Program-made: the position numbers and the translations under genes
Shown here: positions 32,814 to 40,989 of the stretch, piece by piece
How the letters are laid out: each line of letters opens with the position of its first letter
Numbering within the stretch: position 1 is the stretch's first letter
From: an uncultured Bryobacterales bacterium
Lineage (GTDB): Bacteria > Acidobacteriota > Terriglobia > Bryobacterales > UBA6623
DNA length: 64,000 nucleotides
NCBI GenBank assembly: GCA_951813065.1
Contig: CATOTH010000007.1
Location: 186,001 to 250,000, forward strand
Direction: 5' to 3'
The notes under the pieces: generated by a model
Seen by the model: only the letters and a program-made list of their open reading frames with translations
Told to the model about the DNA's origin: nothing
Database searches by the model: none

Positions 32814-33650
32814 CTAGGCGAGGTGCTCAGGCTCCGTGCGCGATGCCCGGTACCATGCGAAGACAAGCATCGCGACGGCGAAACCCGCCACAACCGCCCA
32901 GCACAGGCCCGCCGCCGGAGCAGAGGCAGCGACCGGCATTCCCAGCATGCGGCGCAACTCAGCGACACCATAGGTGAGCGGGTTGACCGCTGTGAGCCAG
33001 CGCACCCAAGCCGACGATCCTTCCATCGGAAACACGCTGCCAGACATCAACCACATCGGCATCAGCAGCAGGTTCATCACCGAATGGAAGCCTTGGACAG
33101 AATTCAGCCACCAAGCGCAGAAAAATCCCATGGCGGTCAAACCTGCCGCCATCAGGAGCAGGATGGCGAAGATTCCCGGCAGGCTCGAGGGAACGAGCGG
33201 CACACCGGCGAGCGGTGCCAGCGGCAACAGCAACGCACCCTGGATCGCACCCAGCGTGGTGGATCCAGACACCTTGCCCAGCACCAGCGAAAGCCTTGAG
33301 ACAGGAGCAACGAGGACTCCCAACAGGAACCCCTCTCGGCGGTCTTCGATCAACGAAATGTTGGCGAAGATCGAGGTGAACAGCACGGCGAGCGCCAGCA
33401 TACCGGGAAAGAAGAACTGCAGGTAGCCGCCTTGGTTCGACACCAGCGAAGAGCCAAAGCCCGACCCCAGCACGAACCAGAACAGCAGGGGCGTGGACAG
33501 CGAACCGACAATCCGACTGCGCTGGCGGTAGAAACCGCGTACCTCCCGCACCCAAAGAGTCGCGGCGGCGAGCCAAAAGCTGGGCGGTGACGCGGCCGCG
33601 CTCCCCGTCACCGGCATGGCAGCAACGGCGACTGGAGGCGAACTGGCCAT
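32814..33650 (-). CDS. ABC-2 type transporter permease
   Basis: This is an integral membrane permease of the ABC-2 (DrrB/NodJ-like) family with six predicted helices over about 278 residues. Typical sequences are REVRGFYRQRSRIVGSLSTPLLFWFVLGSGFG, FFFPGMLALAVLFTSIFANISLIEDRREGFL, and MSGSVFPMEGSSAWVRWLTAVNPLTYGVAELRR. I chose the ATG at 33650; another ATG at 33695 is in frame. No ATPase is adjacent. The ATP-binding gene at 40990 is of the matching type and could be its partner, 7 kb away on the opposite strand. It sits between the metallophosphoesterase and DUF420. Confidence 0.86.
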   Translation of the reverse strand: MASSPPVAVAAMPVTGSAAASPPSFWLAAATLWVREVRGFYRQRSRIVGSLSTPLLFWFVLGSGFGSSLVSNQGGYLQFFFPGMLALAVLFTSIFANISLIEDRREGFLLGVLVAPVSRLSLVLGKVSGSTTLGAIQGALLLPLAPLAGVPLVPSSLPGIFAILLLMAAGLTAMGFFCAWWLNSVQGFHSVMNLLLMPMWLMSGSVFPMEGSSAWVRWLTAVNPLTYGVAELRRMLGMPVAASAPAAGLCWAVVAGFAVAMLVFAWYRASRTEPEHLA

Positions 33651-33737
33651 CGATCTTGGTTTCCGCAGGCCGAAGCGAGCATCCGGAACCCTCATTCTAC
33701 GGGATGAGCGAACGCTCGATCCCGCACGGTTCGACGC

Positions 33738-34331
33738 TCACAGTTCCAAGAGGTAGCCAGGCTTGCCCACATTGACCGCTGTCGTCTGCCCGAGTTCGAT
33801 GACCCTGCCAGCCCCCTCGTGAATGTGGCCGCAGAAACAGTAGGCGGGCTGGTGGGCGTCGACATAGTCGCGGACCGCAGTGCTGCCGAAATGCAGACCG
33901 GGCGCGGCCTCGTCAAGGTCCGTGCCAAACGGGGGTGCGTGGGCGACAAGCGTCTGCGGGCGCAAGACCGCGAAGCGGGCCAGGCGCCTCGCCAGTTCCT
34001 CCTCGTCGTATTCACCCGGCGTGTCAAATGGCGTGGGATTCGAATAGCCCATTCCCACGAAATGGGTGCCTCCAAGCTCGTAGGCGGTGTCATGGAAACT
34101 GCGGAATCCGTGCAGCGAGCAGAACCGCTCCACCTGCTCTGCGGTCTCGTTGTTCCCGGGCATGACCCACAGGCGCTCGCCGAGGGGCGCCAGGATCGCA
34201 GCGCATGGATCTAGCGACGCCGGCCAGGTGACCAGGTCCCCGGCCGCGATGTAGATGTCCGCGGGCACGGCGACCGCCCGCCGCAGGCTATTCATGTCTC
34301 CGTGAATGTCGGAAAAGATCTGAACGCGCAT
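33738..34331 (-). CDS. calcineurin-like metallophosphoesterase
   Basis: This is a small binuclear metallophosphoesterase of 197 residues. The metal and active-site motifs run in canonical order: FSDIHGDMNSL (DxH), YIAAGDLVTW (GDxx), VMPGNNETAE (GNH-type, here GNN), TLVAHAPPFGTDLDE and CFCGHIHEGAGR (GHxH). The Asn at the GNHE-type position reads GNNE, so one usual His is an Asn. Similar bacterial proteins act on phosphodiesters or phosphoproteins; the substrate is unknown. It begins 10 bases after the small unknown gene and shares the run with the rhodanese. Confidence 0.88.
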   Translation of the reverse strand: MRVQIFSDIHGDMNSLRRAVAVPADIYIAAGDLVTWPASLDPCAAILAPLGERLWVMPGNNETAEQVERFCSLHGFRSFHDTAYELGGTHFVGMGYSNPTPFDTPGEYDEEELARRLARFAVLRPQTLVAHAPPFGTDLDEAAPGLHFGSTAVRDYVDAHQPAYCFCGHIHEGAGRVIELGQTTAVNVGKPGYLLEL

Positions 34332-34341
34332 TGCAGCCCCC

Positions 34342-34560
34342 TCAGGGTATGCGCCGAGTCGCCGCTAGCCGGGTCCGGGCCTTGTCAATCACGGTTTCCT
34401 CGGCCTGCTCAAGGGTGTCCGCACTGGCTGTCGCGATCAGGGCACCGGGCGAGACGTTGTCAGCCTTGGCGTGCCACGTCGGCCCGATCCGGTAGGTTGT
34501 GACGCGGACCGGCCACCCGGCCAGTTCGAACTGGCGGACCAAGTATCGTTCGGCCTTCAT
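34342..34560 (-). CDS. small protein of unknown function, coupled to rhodanese gene
   Basis: A 72-residue protein that starts inside the stop of the rhodanese gene (ATGA overlap), which is the main support for its being real. It opens MKAERYLVRQFELAGWPVRVTTYRIG and continues with an Asn/Asp- and Ala-rich stretch ending in basic residues, with no signal peptide or membrane segment. The pattern (helix, strand, strand, helix with ATASADTLEQAEETVIDKA) suggests a compact alpha/beta fold. I do not recognise the family. Its strict coupling to a sulfurtransferase and a metallophosphoesterase makes a shared role likely. Confidence 0.65.
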   Translation of the reverse strand: MKAERYLVRQFELAGWPVRVTTYRIGPTWHAKADNVSPGALIATASADTLEQAEETVIDKARTRLAATRRIP

Positions 34561-35402
34561 GCCCCGCGCTCGACCGGCGCACCGACAAGGTTGCCCCATT
34601 CGGTCCAGGACCCGTCGTAGTTGGTCACACCTTCGAGGCCCAGCAAGTAATGCAAGACAAACCACGAATGGCTGGATCGCTCCCCGATCCGGCAGTACGC
34701 GATGACCGGCTTGGTCCCGGTGATGCCCGCCGCGGAATAGAGCTGCCGGAGTTCTGCCGCGCTCTTGAAGGTTCCGTCATCGGCGCAGGCTTTGCCCCAA
34801 GGGATGTTGCTGGCTCCCGGGATATGCCCGCCACGCTGACAGGTCTCGGGCAGACCGGGGGGCGAGAGGATCTCGCCGCTGAACTCGGCCGGGCTCCGCA
34901 CATCCACAAGTTCCACCGAGCCCGACTCGACCGCACTCGACACCTCCGGGAGAAAGGCGCGCAACGAGTTGTCCGGAGCTGCTGCAACGTAGCTCGCTGC
35001 GCCGGGGCGCGCGGCGTCCATCGACAGTTCGCGCCCCTCCGCAAGCCACTTCGCGCGGCCACCGTTCATCAGACGGACGTCGGAGTGCCCGTAGATCTTC
35101 ATTTGCCAGAATGCCCAAGCGGCAAACCAGTTGTTGTTGTCGCCGTACAGGACCACGGTCGTGTCGTTCCCAATGCCGCTCTCCGCCATCAGTTCCTCGA
35201 AGGCTTCCCGTGGCACGATGTCGCGGCGCACTGTGTCGCAAAGCTGGTTGTCCCACGCCCAGCCGACCGCTCCGGGAACATGGCCCTCGTCGTAGGAACT
35301 TGTGTTGACATCCACTTCGACAACGCGCACTCCGCTGTCGCCGCCGTGCTGCGCTACCCAATCCGTGGAAACAAGGACTTCAGGATGTGCGTATTCACTC
35401 AT
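34557..35402 (-). CDS. two-domain rhodanese (thiosulfate/3-mercaptopyruvate sulfurtransferase)
   Basis: This is a tandem-rhodanese sulfurtransferase of 281 residues that moves sulfane sulfur from thiosulfate or 3-mercaptopyruvate to an acceptor. The N-terminal inactive domain has VVEVDVNTSSYDEGHVPGAVGW. The C-terminal active domain has ELVDVRSPAEFSG, GGHIPGASNIPWG and the catalytic loop CRIGERSSHSWFV, with Cys at about 237. It resembles the actinobacterial CysA2/SseC type, where a rhodanese feeds sulfur to sulfur carriers, a link of interest because cysM and mec lie in the same window. A small GC hairpin at 35415-35429 precedes the start and overlaps the purine-rich leader. Confidence 0.9.
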   Translation of the reverse strand: MSEYAHPEVLVSTDWVAQHGGDSGVRVVEVDVNTSSYDEGHVPGAVGWAWDNQLCDTVRRDIVPREAFEELMAESGIGNDTTVVLYGDNNNWFAAWAFWQMKIYGHSDVRLMNGGRAKWLAEGRELSMDAARPGAASYVAAAPDNSLRAFLPEVSSAVESGSVELVDVRSPAEFSGEILSPPGLPETCQRGGHIPGASNIPWGKACADDGTFKSAAELRQLYSAAGITGTKPVIAYCRIGERSSHSWFVLHYLLGLEGVTNYDGSWTEWGNLVGAPVERGA

Positions 35403-35606
35403 GTTTCTCCCCCTCCCGCCTCCGGCGGGTGCTCTTGCCTTCGAGCGAAGGCGTTCCCCTATTCTCGCCCAACACGCGAGTGCGATGGCCAGCGAACCGA
35501 GCCCCGCTGAGTCGTTCCCATCCGCAGCCCCTCGAGCCGGGCATGGAGGGGAGCCGGACCCGGCAGCTTGAGTGATGAACCCGTCCGGCGGGAAACGCCG
35601 GCCCTG

Positions 35607-36242
35607 CTAGATCGCAAGACACGCATCAATCTCGTTCCTCGGCACGGCCCCTTCCTTGATCAGCCGCCACTGGACCGGCGTGATGTCGACAGTCGTGGCG
35701 GCAGCACCATCGATCACGCCGCCATCGAGAATCAGTCGAATCCGGCCGTCCATCGTGCCGAGCACCTCGAAGCCGCTACGACAGGTGGGCCTTCCAGACA
35801 CATTCGCACTGGTCGCGATCAGCGGTGTCCCCAAGGTTTTCACAAGCCGCGAGGCCAACGGTGAAGCCGACCGTCGCAGGGCCAGCCGACCAGTGTTGCC
35901 GGTTACGCGCAGGGGCACGTTGGATGACGCTTTGACGATCACGGCCAGCGGACCCGGCCAAAACCGGCGTGCCAGCAGATAGAAGCTGGACGGGAGGCGA
36001 ACAGCGTACTTCTCTGCCATGGGGAGGCTGTCGACGAGCAGGGGCAATGAGCGGCTGGCCTCGCGTCGCTTGGCCTCGAAGACTTTCGCGACGGCGTTGA
36101 GGTTGAATGGATCGGCTACGAGCACGTACAGGGCATCGCTAGGAACCGCGACGACTTCGCCGTCGCGGATGGCCTCGGCGGCTGCCTCAAGGCCCCGAAT
36201 GTTCGGCTCGCCAACAGGCGTTTCGATCAGGCTTGTGGTCAA
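35607..36242 (-). CDS. Sua5/YciO/YrdC family threonylcarbamoyl-AMP synthase
   Basis: This enzyme makes threonylcarbamoyl-AMP from threonine, bicarbonate and ATP for t6A37 modification of tRNA. Family motifs are VAVPSDALYVLVADPFNLNAVAKVFEAKRR, RFWPGPLAVIV, NTGRLALRR, and the nucleotide-binding TPLIATSANVSGRPT. Residues TMDGRIRLILDGG and TTVDITPVQWRLIKEGAV complete the short (about 211-residue) form. No ATG fits the conserved N-terminus. I propose a TTG at 36242 with GGAA upstream. The frame is open to an ATG at 36452, but that extension does not look like the family and would overlap uvrC. It is divergent from uvrC. Confidence 0.8.
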   Translation of the reverse strand: MTTSLIETPVGEPNIRGLEAAAEAIRDGEVVAVPSDALYVLVADPFNLNAVAKVFEAKRREASRSLPLLVDSLPMAEKYAVRLPSSFYLLARRFWPGPLAVIVKASSNVPLRVTGNTGRLALRRSASPLASRLVKTLGTPLIATSANVSGRPTCRSGFEVLGTMDGRIRLILDGGVIDGAAATTVDITPVQWRLIKEGAVPRNEIDACLAI

Positions 36243-36450
36243 TCTCGGTGGTTCCGGGACGAGTTCCGATTCCGCAACCCGTACGTCGGCTTCGCCCTTA
36301 TCCTTATAGCAAGCAGCCCAAGCGCGGCGGCCGGGTCGCCGATCGGCGACCCGGGGCGACTCGACTCGCGGTTCGCCGACGACCACTGCGGAACCGAAAC
36401 GATTCCTATACTGGATCGGTCGGCCGCTTGGGTAACATGCGGCCACGTCC

Positions 36451-38307
36451 ATGTCGCTTCCGCCGAATTGGAACAGCCTGAAGGAGGCCGCGGGAGAATT
36501 GCCCGCTAACCCTGGCATCTACGAATTCCTGGACCCCCAAGGCCGTGTCCTGTACATCGGCAAGGCCAAGAGCCTGCGCGACCGCGTGCGGAGTTACTTC
36601 TCGACCGAGTCGATGGCCGACGCCAAGCGGGGAGGGCTGCTATTCGAGGCCCGAACCATTGGCAAGATCGTCGTCAACAACGAGAAGGAAGCTCTCGCTC
36701 TTGAAGACAACCTGATCAAGAAGCACAAACCGAAATACAACATCCTGCTCCGGGACGACAAGACCTATCCCTATATCAAGCTGACGCGCGAAAAATATCC
36801 CCGCGTCTACGTGACTCGACGACTCAAGAAAGACGGATCGACGTACTTCGGGCCGTACTTCCCGGGCAATCTCGCGCACCGTCTCGTGCACTTCATTCAC
36901 CGCCACTTCAAGATTCCGTCGTGCACCGTCGACCTGACGAAGACCCATCCGAGACCGTGCCTCGAATACCACATCCATCGCTGCTGGGGGCCTTGCGCGC
37001 AGGGGCTGGTGACCGACGACACCTACGCACGAGCCGCGGAAGACGTGAAGTCGTTCCTCGGCGGCCGCCGGCACGAACTCGTCCGCGACTTGCGCAGGCG
37101 CATGCTGCAGGCATCCGCGGCCCTCGAGTTCGAGAAGGCAGCAGGCCTGCGGGACCTCATCACGACCGTTGAGGAAATCACCGAGAAACAGCGCATGGCA
37201 GCAGCCGAGGGTCGCGACATCGACTTGGTCGGGATCCACGCCGAGCCGCCCTTGGTCGCGGCCAATATCTTCCATGTCCGGAACGGCCGGGTGGTGGACC
37301 GCCGCGAGTTTTATTGGGAGCAAGTCGAGACGTTCGACGAGTCCCGATTCCTGGCCAGCTTGCTCCCCCAGGTCTACCTCGGCCAGCGCCACATCCCTTC
37401 GCTGGTGCGAGTGCCAGAGAAGTTCGAGGGCATGACCGCGCTCGCAGAATTACTTTCCGAGAGACGTGGCACGAAGGTCGAAATCTCAGTGCCGAAACGG
37501 GGCGCGGGCAAGGGATTGCTGGACTTGGTGGTCACCAACGCCCGCCAGTGCTTCGAGCAACGCTTCCGCGTCCGCAAACCAAGCGCCGCCCAGGTCATGG
37601 AAGCCTGGGGGGAGGCTCTGGACCTGACATTGCCCGAGGACGGCTCCAAGGCCGGTCACCGTATCGAGTGCTTCGACATTTCACACACGCAAGGCACGGA
37701 AGTCGTGGCTTCGATGGTGGTGTGGAAAGACGGCAAGATGCGCAAGGGGGAGTACCGAAAGTACATCGTCCGACAGCAAGCCAACGATGACTTCGCCGCG
37801 ATGAGGGAGGTTGTCCGGAGGCGCTACGCCCGTCTACGGCACGAAGGCAAGGAATTCCCTACCTTCGTGCTGATCGATGGAGGCGTGGGCCAGTTGCATG
37901 CAGCGGCGGACGCGCTGGCGGAACTCGGCGCACCCTCGCAGCCGCTGGCCGCAATCGCGAAACGCGAAGAAGAGATTTTCGTCCTCGGGCGCGAGGACGA
38001 GCCAATCCGGCTCGACAGGTTCAATCCGATCCTGCACGCAATCCAGCAGATTCGCGACGAGGCGCACCGGTTCGCGCTAACGTTTCACAGGCAGCGCCGC
38101 TCGAATCGCATCCTGCGCTCAGAACTGCTGGACATTCCGGGAATCGGCGCGGCCACTGCGGCGAAACTCTTGCGAGAGTTCGGTAGCGTGGCTGGAATTC
38201 GAGACTGCGCGTTCGGCGACCTGGCGGCGTCAGTCGGAGCGCGGCGCGCAGAAGCGGTCCGGGAGCACTTCGGGCGGCCGATCCCGAATCAGGCCCAGCA
38301 ATTGTAA
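36451..38307 (+). CDS. uvrC: UvrABC system protein C
   Basis: UvrC makes both incisions in nucleotide excision repair. Domains in order: the GIY-YIG 3' nuclease (GIYEFL...LYIGKAKSLRDRVRSYF, about residues 20-100), the Cys-rich linker region (CLEYHIHRCWGPC), and the UVR motif binding UvrB (DLRRRMLQASAALEFEKAAGLRD, about 210). The RNase-H-like 5' nuclease domain follows (IECFDISHTQGTEVVASMVVW and FVLIDGGVGQLHAA), then the C-terminal helix-hairpin-helix (LLDIPGIGAATAAKLLREFG). The 618 residues are full length. The last 19 bases overlap the stop of the convergent ABC ATPase gene. A TATACT at 36407-36412 may be its -10 box. Confidence 0.97.
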   Translation: MSLPPNWNSLKEAAGELPANPGIYEFLDPQGRVLYIGKAKSLRDRVRSYFSTESMADAKRGGLLFEARTIGKIVVNNEKEALALEDNLIKKHKPKYNILLRDDKTYPYIKLTREKYPRVYVTRRLKKDGSTYFGPYFPGNLAHRLVHFIHRHFKIPSCTVDLTKTHPRPCLEYHIHRCWGPCAQGLVTDDTYARAAEDVKSFLGGRRHELVRDLRRRMLQASAALEFEKAAGLRDLITTVEEITEKQRMAAAEGRDIDLVGIHAEPPLVAANIFHVRNGRVVDRREFYWEQVETFDESRFLASLLPQVYLGQRHIPSLVRVPEKFEGMTALAELLSERRGTKVEISVPKRGAGKGLLDLVVTNARQCFEQRFRVRKPSAAQVMEAWGEALDLTLPEDGSKAGHRIECFDISHTQGTEVVASMVVWKDGKMRKGEYRKYIVRQQANDDFAAMREVVRRRYARLRHEGKEFPTFVLIDGGVGQLHAAADALAELGAPSQPLAAIAKREEEIFVLGREDEPIRLDRFNPILHAIQQIRDEAHRFALTFHRQRRSNRILRSELLDIPGIGAATAAKLLREFGSVAGIRDCAFGDLAASVGARRAEAVREHFGRPIPNQAQQL

Positions 38308-39086
38308 TAGCCGTCCTTGCTAACCACCTCGATCGGCATGCCGTAGACCTCGGACAGCACCTCCGGAGACAGCAGGAGTTCCTTGGGACCGTCCGCGTGG
38401 ATCCGGCCCTCGTTCAGCAGGACGACGCGGGACACCTCGGGCACGATGTCCGGCAGGTGATGGGTGACATAGATCAGGCTTGTTCCCAGCGCCGCGATCT
38501 TCCGCAATGTATCCCGCAGTCCCAGGGCGGAACGGATGTCGAGACCGTTGGACGGCTCGTCAAGCAGCAGCGCCCGCGGCTTGTTCACCAACGCCCGGCC
38601 GATCACGACGCGCTTGGCCTCGCCCGTGGACATCGCGTTCACCGGCTTGTCTCGGAGGTGCTCGGCACTCATCAGGCGCAGCACTTCCGCGCCCCGCGCC
38701 TCCATTGCGTCGGTAACCGGGTGCTGCGGCCACAGCTCGAAGCTGGAATAGAATCCCGACAGCACCACGCTTCGCCCGGAAGCGCTCTTGGAGCAAGCCT
38801 GGACCATTTCGTTCGAGACGATCGCAACGAGCTTGCGCATGTCGTGGACGTGCCAGTTCGAGCGGCCGAAGAGCTTCATGATCGGGCCGAAGCGCCGGAC
38901 AGGATGGTCGTAGCGCATCATCGTCCGGATCAGAGTGGACTTGCCGGAACCGTTCGGGCCGATGATCGCCAGATGCTGACCGCATGGGATCGTCAGCGAA
39001 ATACCGTCAAGCGCCAGGGTATCTCCGCGATAGACAGTGATGTTGCGAAAATCCAGCAGCGGAGGATCTTGCGTCGATTCCGTCAT
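38289..39086 (-). CDS. stand-alone ABC ATPase (YlmA/ModF-like)
   Basis: This is an ABC ATP-binding protein of the YlmA type, about 265 residues from the ATG at 39086 (an in-frame TTG at 39116 is an alternative). Walker A is IGPNGSGKSTLIRTMM. The middle has the family-specific LFGRSNWHVHDMRKLVAIVSNEM and VVLSGFYSSFELWP. The signature reads MSTGEAKRV, typical of this group rather than LSGGQ, and Walker B is RALLLDEPSNGLD with an H-loop YVTHH. No membrane partner is adjacent. The real role of this family (molybdate-type uptake or cytosolic regulation) is unsettled. It follows trpG/pabA closely on the same strand and overlaps uvrC convergently by 19 bases. Confidence 0.87.
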   Translation of the reverse strand: MTESTQDPPLLDFRNITVYRGDTLALDGISLTIPCGQHLAIIGPNGSGKSTLIRTMMRYDHPVRRFGPIMKLFGRSNWHVHDMRKLVAIVSNEMVQACSKSASGRSVVLSGFYSSFELWPQHPVTDAMEARGAEVLRLMSAEHLRDKPVNAMSTGEAKRVVIGRALVNKPRALLLDEPSNGLDIRSALGLRDTLRKIAALGTSLIYVTHHLPDIVPEVSRVVLLNEGRIHADGPKELLLSPEVLSEVYGMPIEVVSKDGYYNCWA

Positions 39087-39140
39087 CGGTGGCTCGAGTG
39101 GAGTCGGCTCTGTCAAACCTAGCGCTCGCCTGCGGGAAGT

Positions 39141-39704
39141 TCAGCGCCGGAGGAAGTTTCCAAGCAGGCGCTTGCCCGGCTCGGTGAGGATCGACTCGGG
39201 GTGGAACTGCAGTCCCTCCACCGGCAGTTCGCGGTGCCGGAGACCCATGACGATGCCGTCATCCGTCCAGGCCGAGACTTCCAGCTTTGCCGGAATCGAT
39301 TCCCGTTCGACAATCAGCGAGTGGTATCTGGTCGCAACGAAACCCTGCTCCAGGCCCTCGAACACCGTGCGACCGTCGTGCCGGACAGCACTGGTCTTGC
39401 CATGCATGAGGTAGGGAGCGCGGACCACCCTGCCACCGAAGGCCTGCCCGATCGACTGGTGACCAAGGCAGACTCCCAGAATCGGAACCCGGTCAGCCAT
39501 TGCCTTAACGAGTTCGACCGAGATACCCGCCTCGCTCGGCGTACAGGGCCCCGGCGAAATCACAATCCGGTCAGGCCCCATGGCGGCGATCTCCTCCACG
39601 CTCACCTCGTCGTTGCGCCTGACCGTGATCGACGCGCCGAGTTCGCCGAGAAACTGCACCAAGTTGAAGGTGAACGAATCGTAATTGTCGATGACTAGGG
39701 TCAT
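39141..39704 (-). CDS. anthranilate/aminodeoxychorismate synthase glutamine amidotransferase (TrpG/PabA)
   Basis: This class I glutamine amidotransferase of 187 residues supplies ammonia to anthranilate synthase (tryptophan) and/or aminodeoxychorismate synthase (folate). The start is the ATG at 39704 with AGAGAAG upstream, giving the family N-terminus [21 protein letters not shown]. The oxyanion strand is [13 protein letters not shown] and the nucleophile motif is [16 protein letters not shown]. The His-Glu pair is in [14 protein letters not shown]. No trpE or pabB is next to it. A single amphibolic copy is common, so I give no definite symbol. Confidence 0.93.
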   Translation of the reverse strand: MTLVIDNYDSFTFNLVQFLGELGASITVRRNDEVSVEEIAAMGPDRIVISPGPCTPSEAGISVELVKAMADRVPILGVCLGHQSIGQAFGGRVVRAPYLMHGKTSAVRHDGRTVFEGLEQGFVATRYHSLIVERESIPAKLEVSAWTDDGIVMGLRHRELPVEGLQFHPESILTEPGKRLLGNFLRR

Positions 39705-39802
39705 CTTCTCTATTGTCGCCCCCCCAGCCGGCCCCTCCCGGGCGATAGCCGTTCGCAATGCCTCACGGCTACAATGAACCACCACAGAGAGACGCTAGCA
39801 CC

Positions 39803-40897
39803 ATGATCCGGAGAACCTTCGTCACGACCGCCACCCTGGGCGCCGCCGGAGCTGCATGCATGCAGCAATCGGTCTCACCCGCGACTGAGCGCCCGCCAAT
39901 CAGGATGCATGCAGGGGCGCAACGAAGTCCTACGAACGTGGAGATTCTCCAGTTCCTGAAGAGACACGGCGTCAACCACTGCTGCGGGTACCCTCCGCAT
40001 CCAGGGGATCGGGGCTACTGGCTCAAGGAGGATCTGGAAAAGACCCGTGAGCTGTGCGAATCGCACGGTGTAGCGCTCGACATGGTCGCGCTTCCCTTCC
40101 TCGCTTCATCGCACATCGACCGCGAAGAGCGCGGCGCGATTATGCTTGGGCAGTCTCCCGAGCGCGACCGCGACATCGAGGATATCCACAAGATGATCCA
40201 CGGCTGCGCGGAAACAGGCATCCCGGCGTTCAAGTACAACATGAGCATATTGGGAGTGCTGCGCACCGAGCCGACGCCGGGCCGGGGCGGATCGCAATAC
40301 TCGACTTGGCGGCTGGACGAGGCACGGCCCGATCCAGTGGAAACACGGGCCGGGCGCGTGGACGCCGACACTGCCTGGGAGCGCATCACTTACTTCCTCG
40401 ACCGGGTGATCCCGGTTGCGAACGAGTACAAGGTGCGGGCAGCCTGCCACCCGCACGACCCGGGCGTGCCCCCGGATGGCTATCAAGGAGTCTCGAGAGT
40501 CCTGGGCACGCCCGAGGGACTGTACCGGTTCATGAGCATCCAGGAAAGCCCCTATCACGGCTTCAACCTCTGCCTCGGGACAACCGCCGAGATGCTACAG
40601 GATCCAGCAAGGGAGATCCACGACGTGATCCGCCGCATCGGGGGGCAGAAAAAGATCTTCAACATCCACTTCCGCAACATCCGAGGCAAGCGTGACAGCT
40701 TCCAGGAAGTCTATCCAGACGAAGGCGACATGAACATGGTGGAGGTCGCCAGGACCCTCTGGGAAGTCGACTATCCCTATATGCTGATGCCTGACCACAT
40801 GCCGAGGCACGCGGACGATCCCAAAGGAAGGCAGGGGTTCGCCTACGGCTTCGGCTACATCAACGGAATCCTGCAGTCGCTTCAAGACGGGGCCTGA
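39803..40897 (+). CDS. mannonate dehydratase (UxuA-like) with Tat/lipoprotein signal
   Basis: This is a UxuA-family mannonate dehydratase-like protein, whose relatives convert D-mannonate to 2-keto-3-deoxygluconate in hexuronate catabolism. Family motifs are GVNHCCGYPPHPG, DREERGAIMLGQSPERDRDIEDI, and FKYNMSILGVLRT. Also present are KVRAACHPHDPGVPP, LCLGTTAEMLQDP, and IFNIHFRNIRGKRDSFQEVYPDEGDMNM, with the metal-binding Cys/His/Asp residues. The N-terminus MIRRTFVTTATLGAAGAAC combines a twin-arginine motif with a possible lipobox (Cys19). That is unexpected for an enzyme of central sugar-acid metabolism. A GC-rich hairpin at 40907-40937 follows the stop. The substrate may differ from mannonate. 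Confidence 0.83.
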   Translation: MIRRTFVTTATLGAAGAACMQQSVSPATERPPIRMHAGAQRSPTNVEILQFLKRHGVNHCCGYPPHPGDRGYWLKEDLEKTRELCESHGVALDMVALPFLASSHIDREERGAIMLGQSPERDRDIEDIHKMIHGCAETGIPAFKYNMSILGVLRTEPTPGRGGSQYSTWRLDEARPDPVETRAGRVDADTAWERITYFLDRVIPVANEYKVRAACHPHDPGVPPDGYQGVSRVLGTPEGLYRFMSIQESPYHGFNLCLGTTAEMLQDPAREIHDVIRRIGGQKKIFNIHFRNIRGKRDSFQEVYPDEGDMNMVEVARTLWEVDYPYMLMPDHMPRHADDPKGRQGFAYGFGYINGILQSLQDGA

Positions 40898-40906
40898 CCC
40901 GAAGTT

Positions 40907-40937
40907 CCCGGCCCCGGGCGGCTTGGCCGGGGCCGGG
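40907..40937 (+). terminator. GC-rich hairpin downstream of the mannonate dehydratase gene
   Basis: A perfect 11-bp stem (CCCGGCCCCGG with its complement) and a 9-nt loop lie 9 bases after the stop codon. No U-tract follows, so this is at best an incomplete intrinsic terminator or a transcript-stabilising hairpin. Confidence 0.5.
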
Positions 40938-40989
40938 CCGAATCGGCGTTGGGGCTGCTGTGCTAACGTCGAATCGAGACCGTGTCTTG

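Noticed and set aside
36243..36452. N-terminal extension of the Sua5 protein up to 36452
   Set aside because: The extra sequence does not resemble the family and would overlap the divergent uvrC start. A TTG at 36242 gives normal length.
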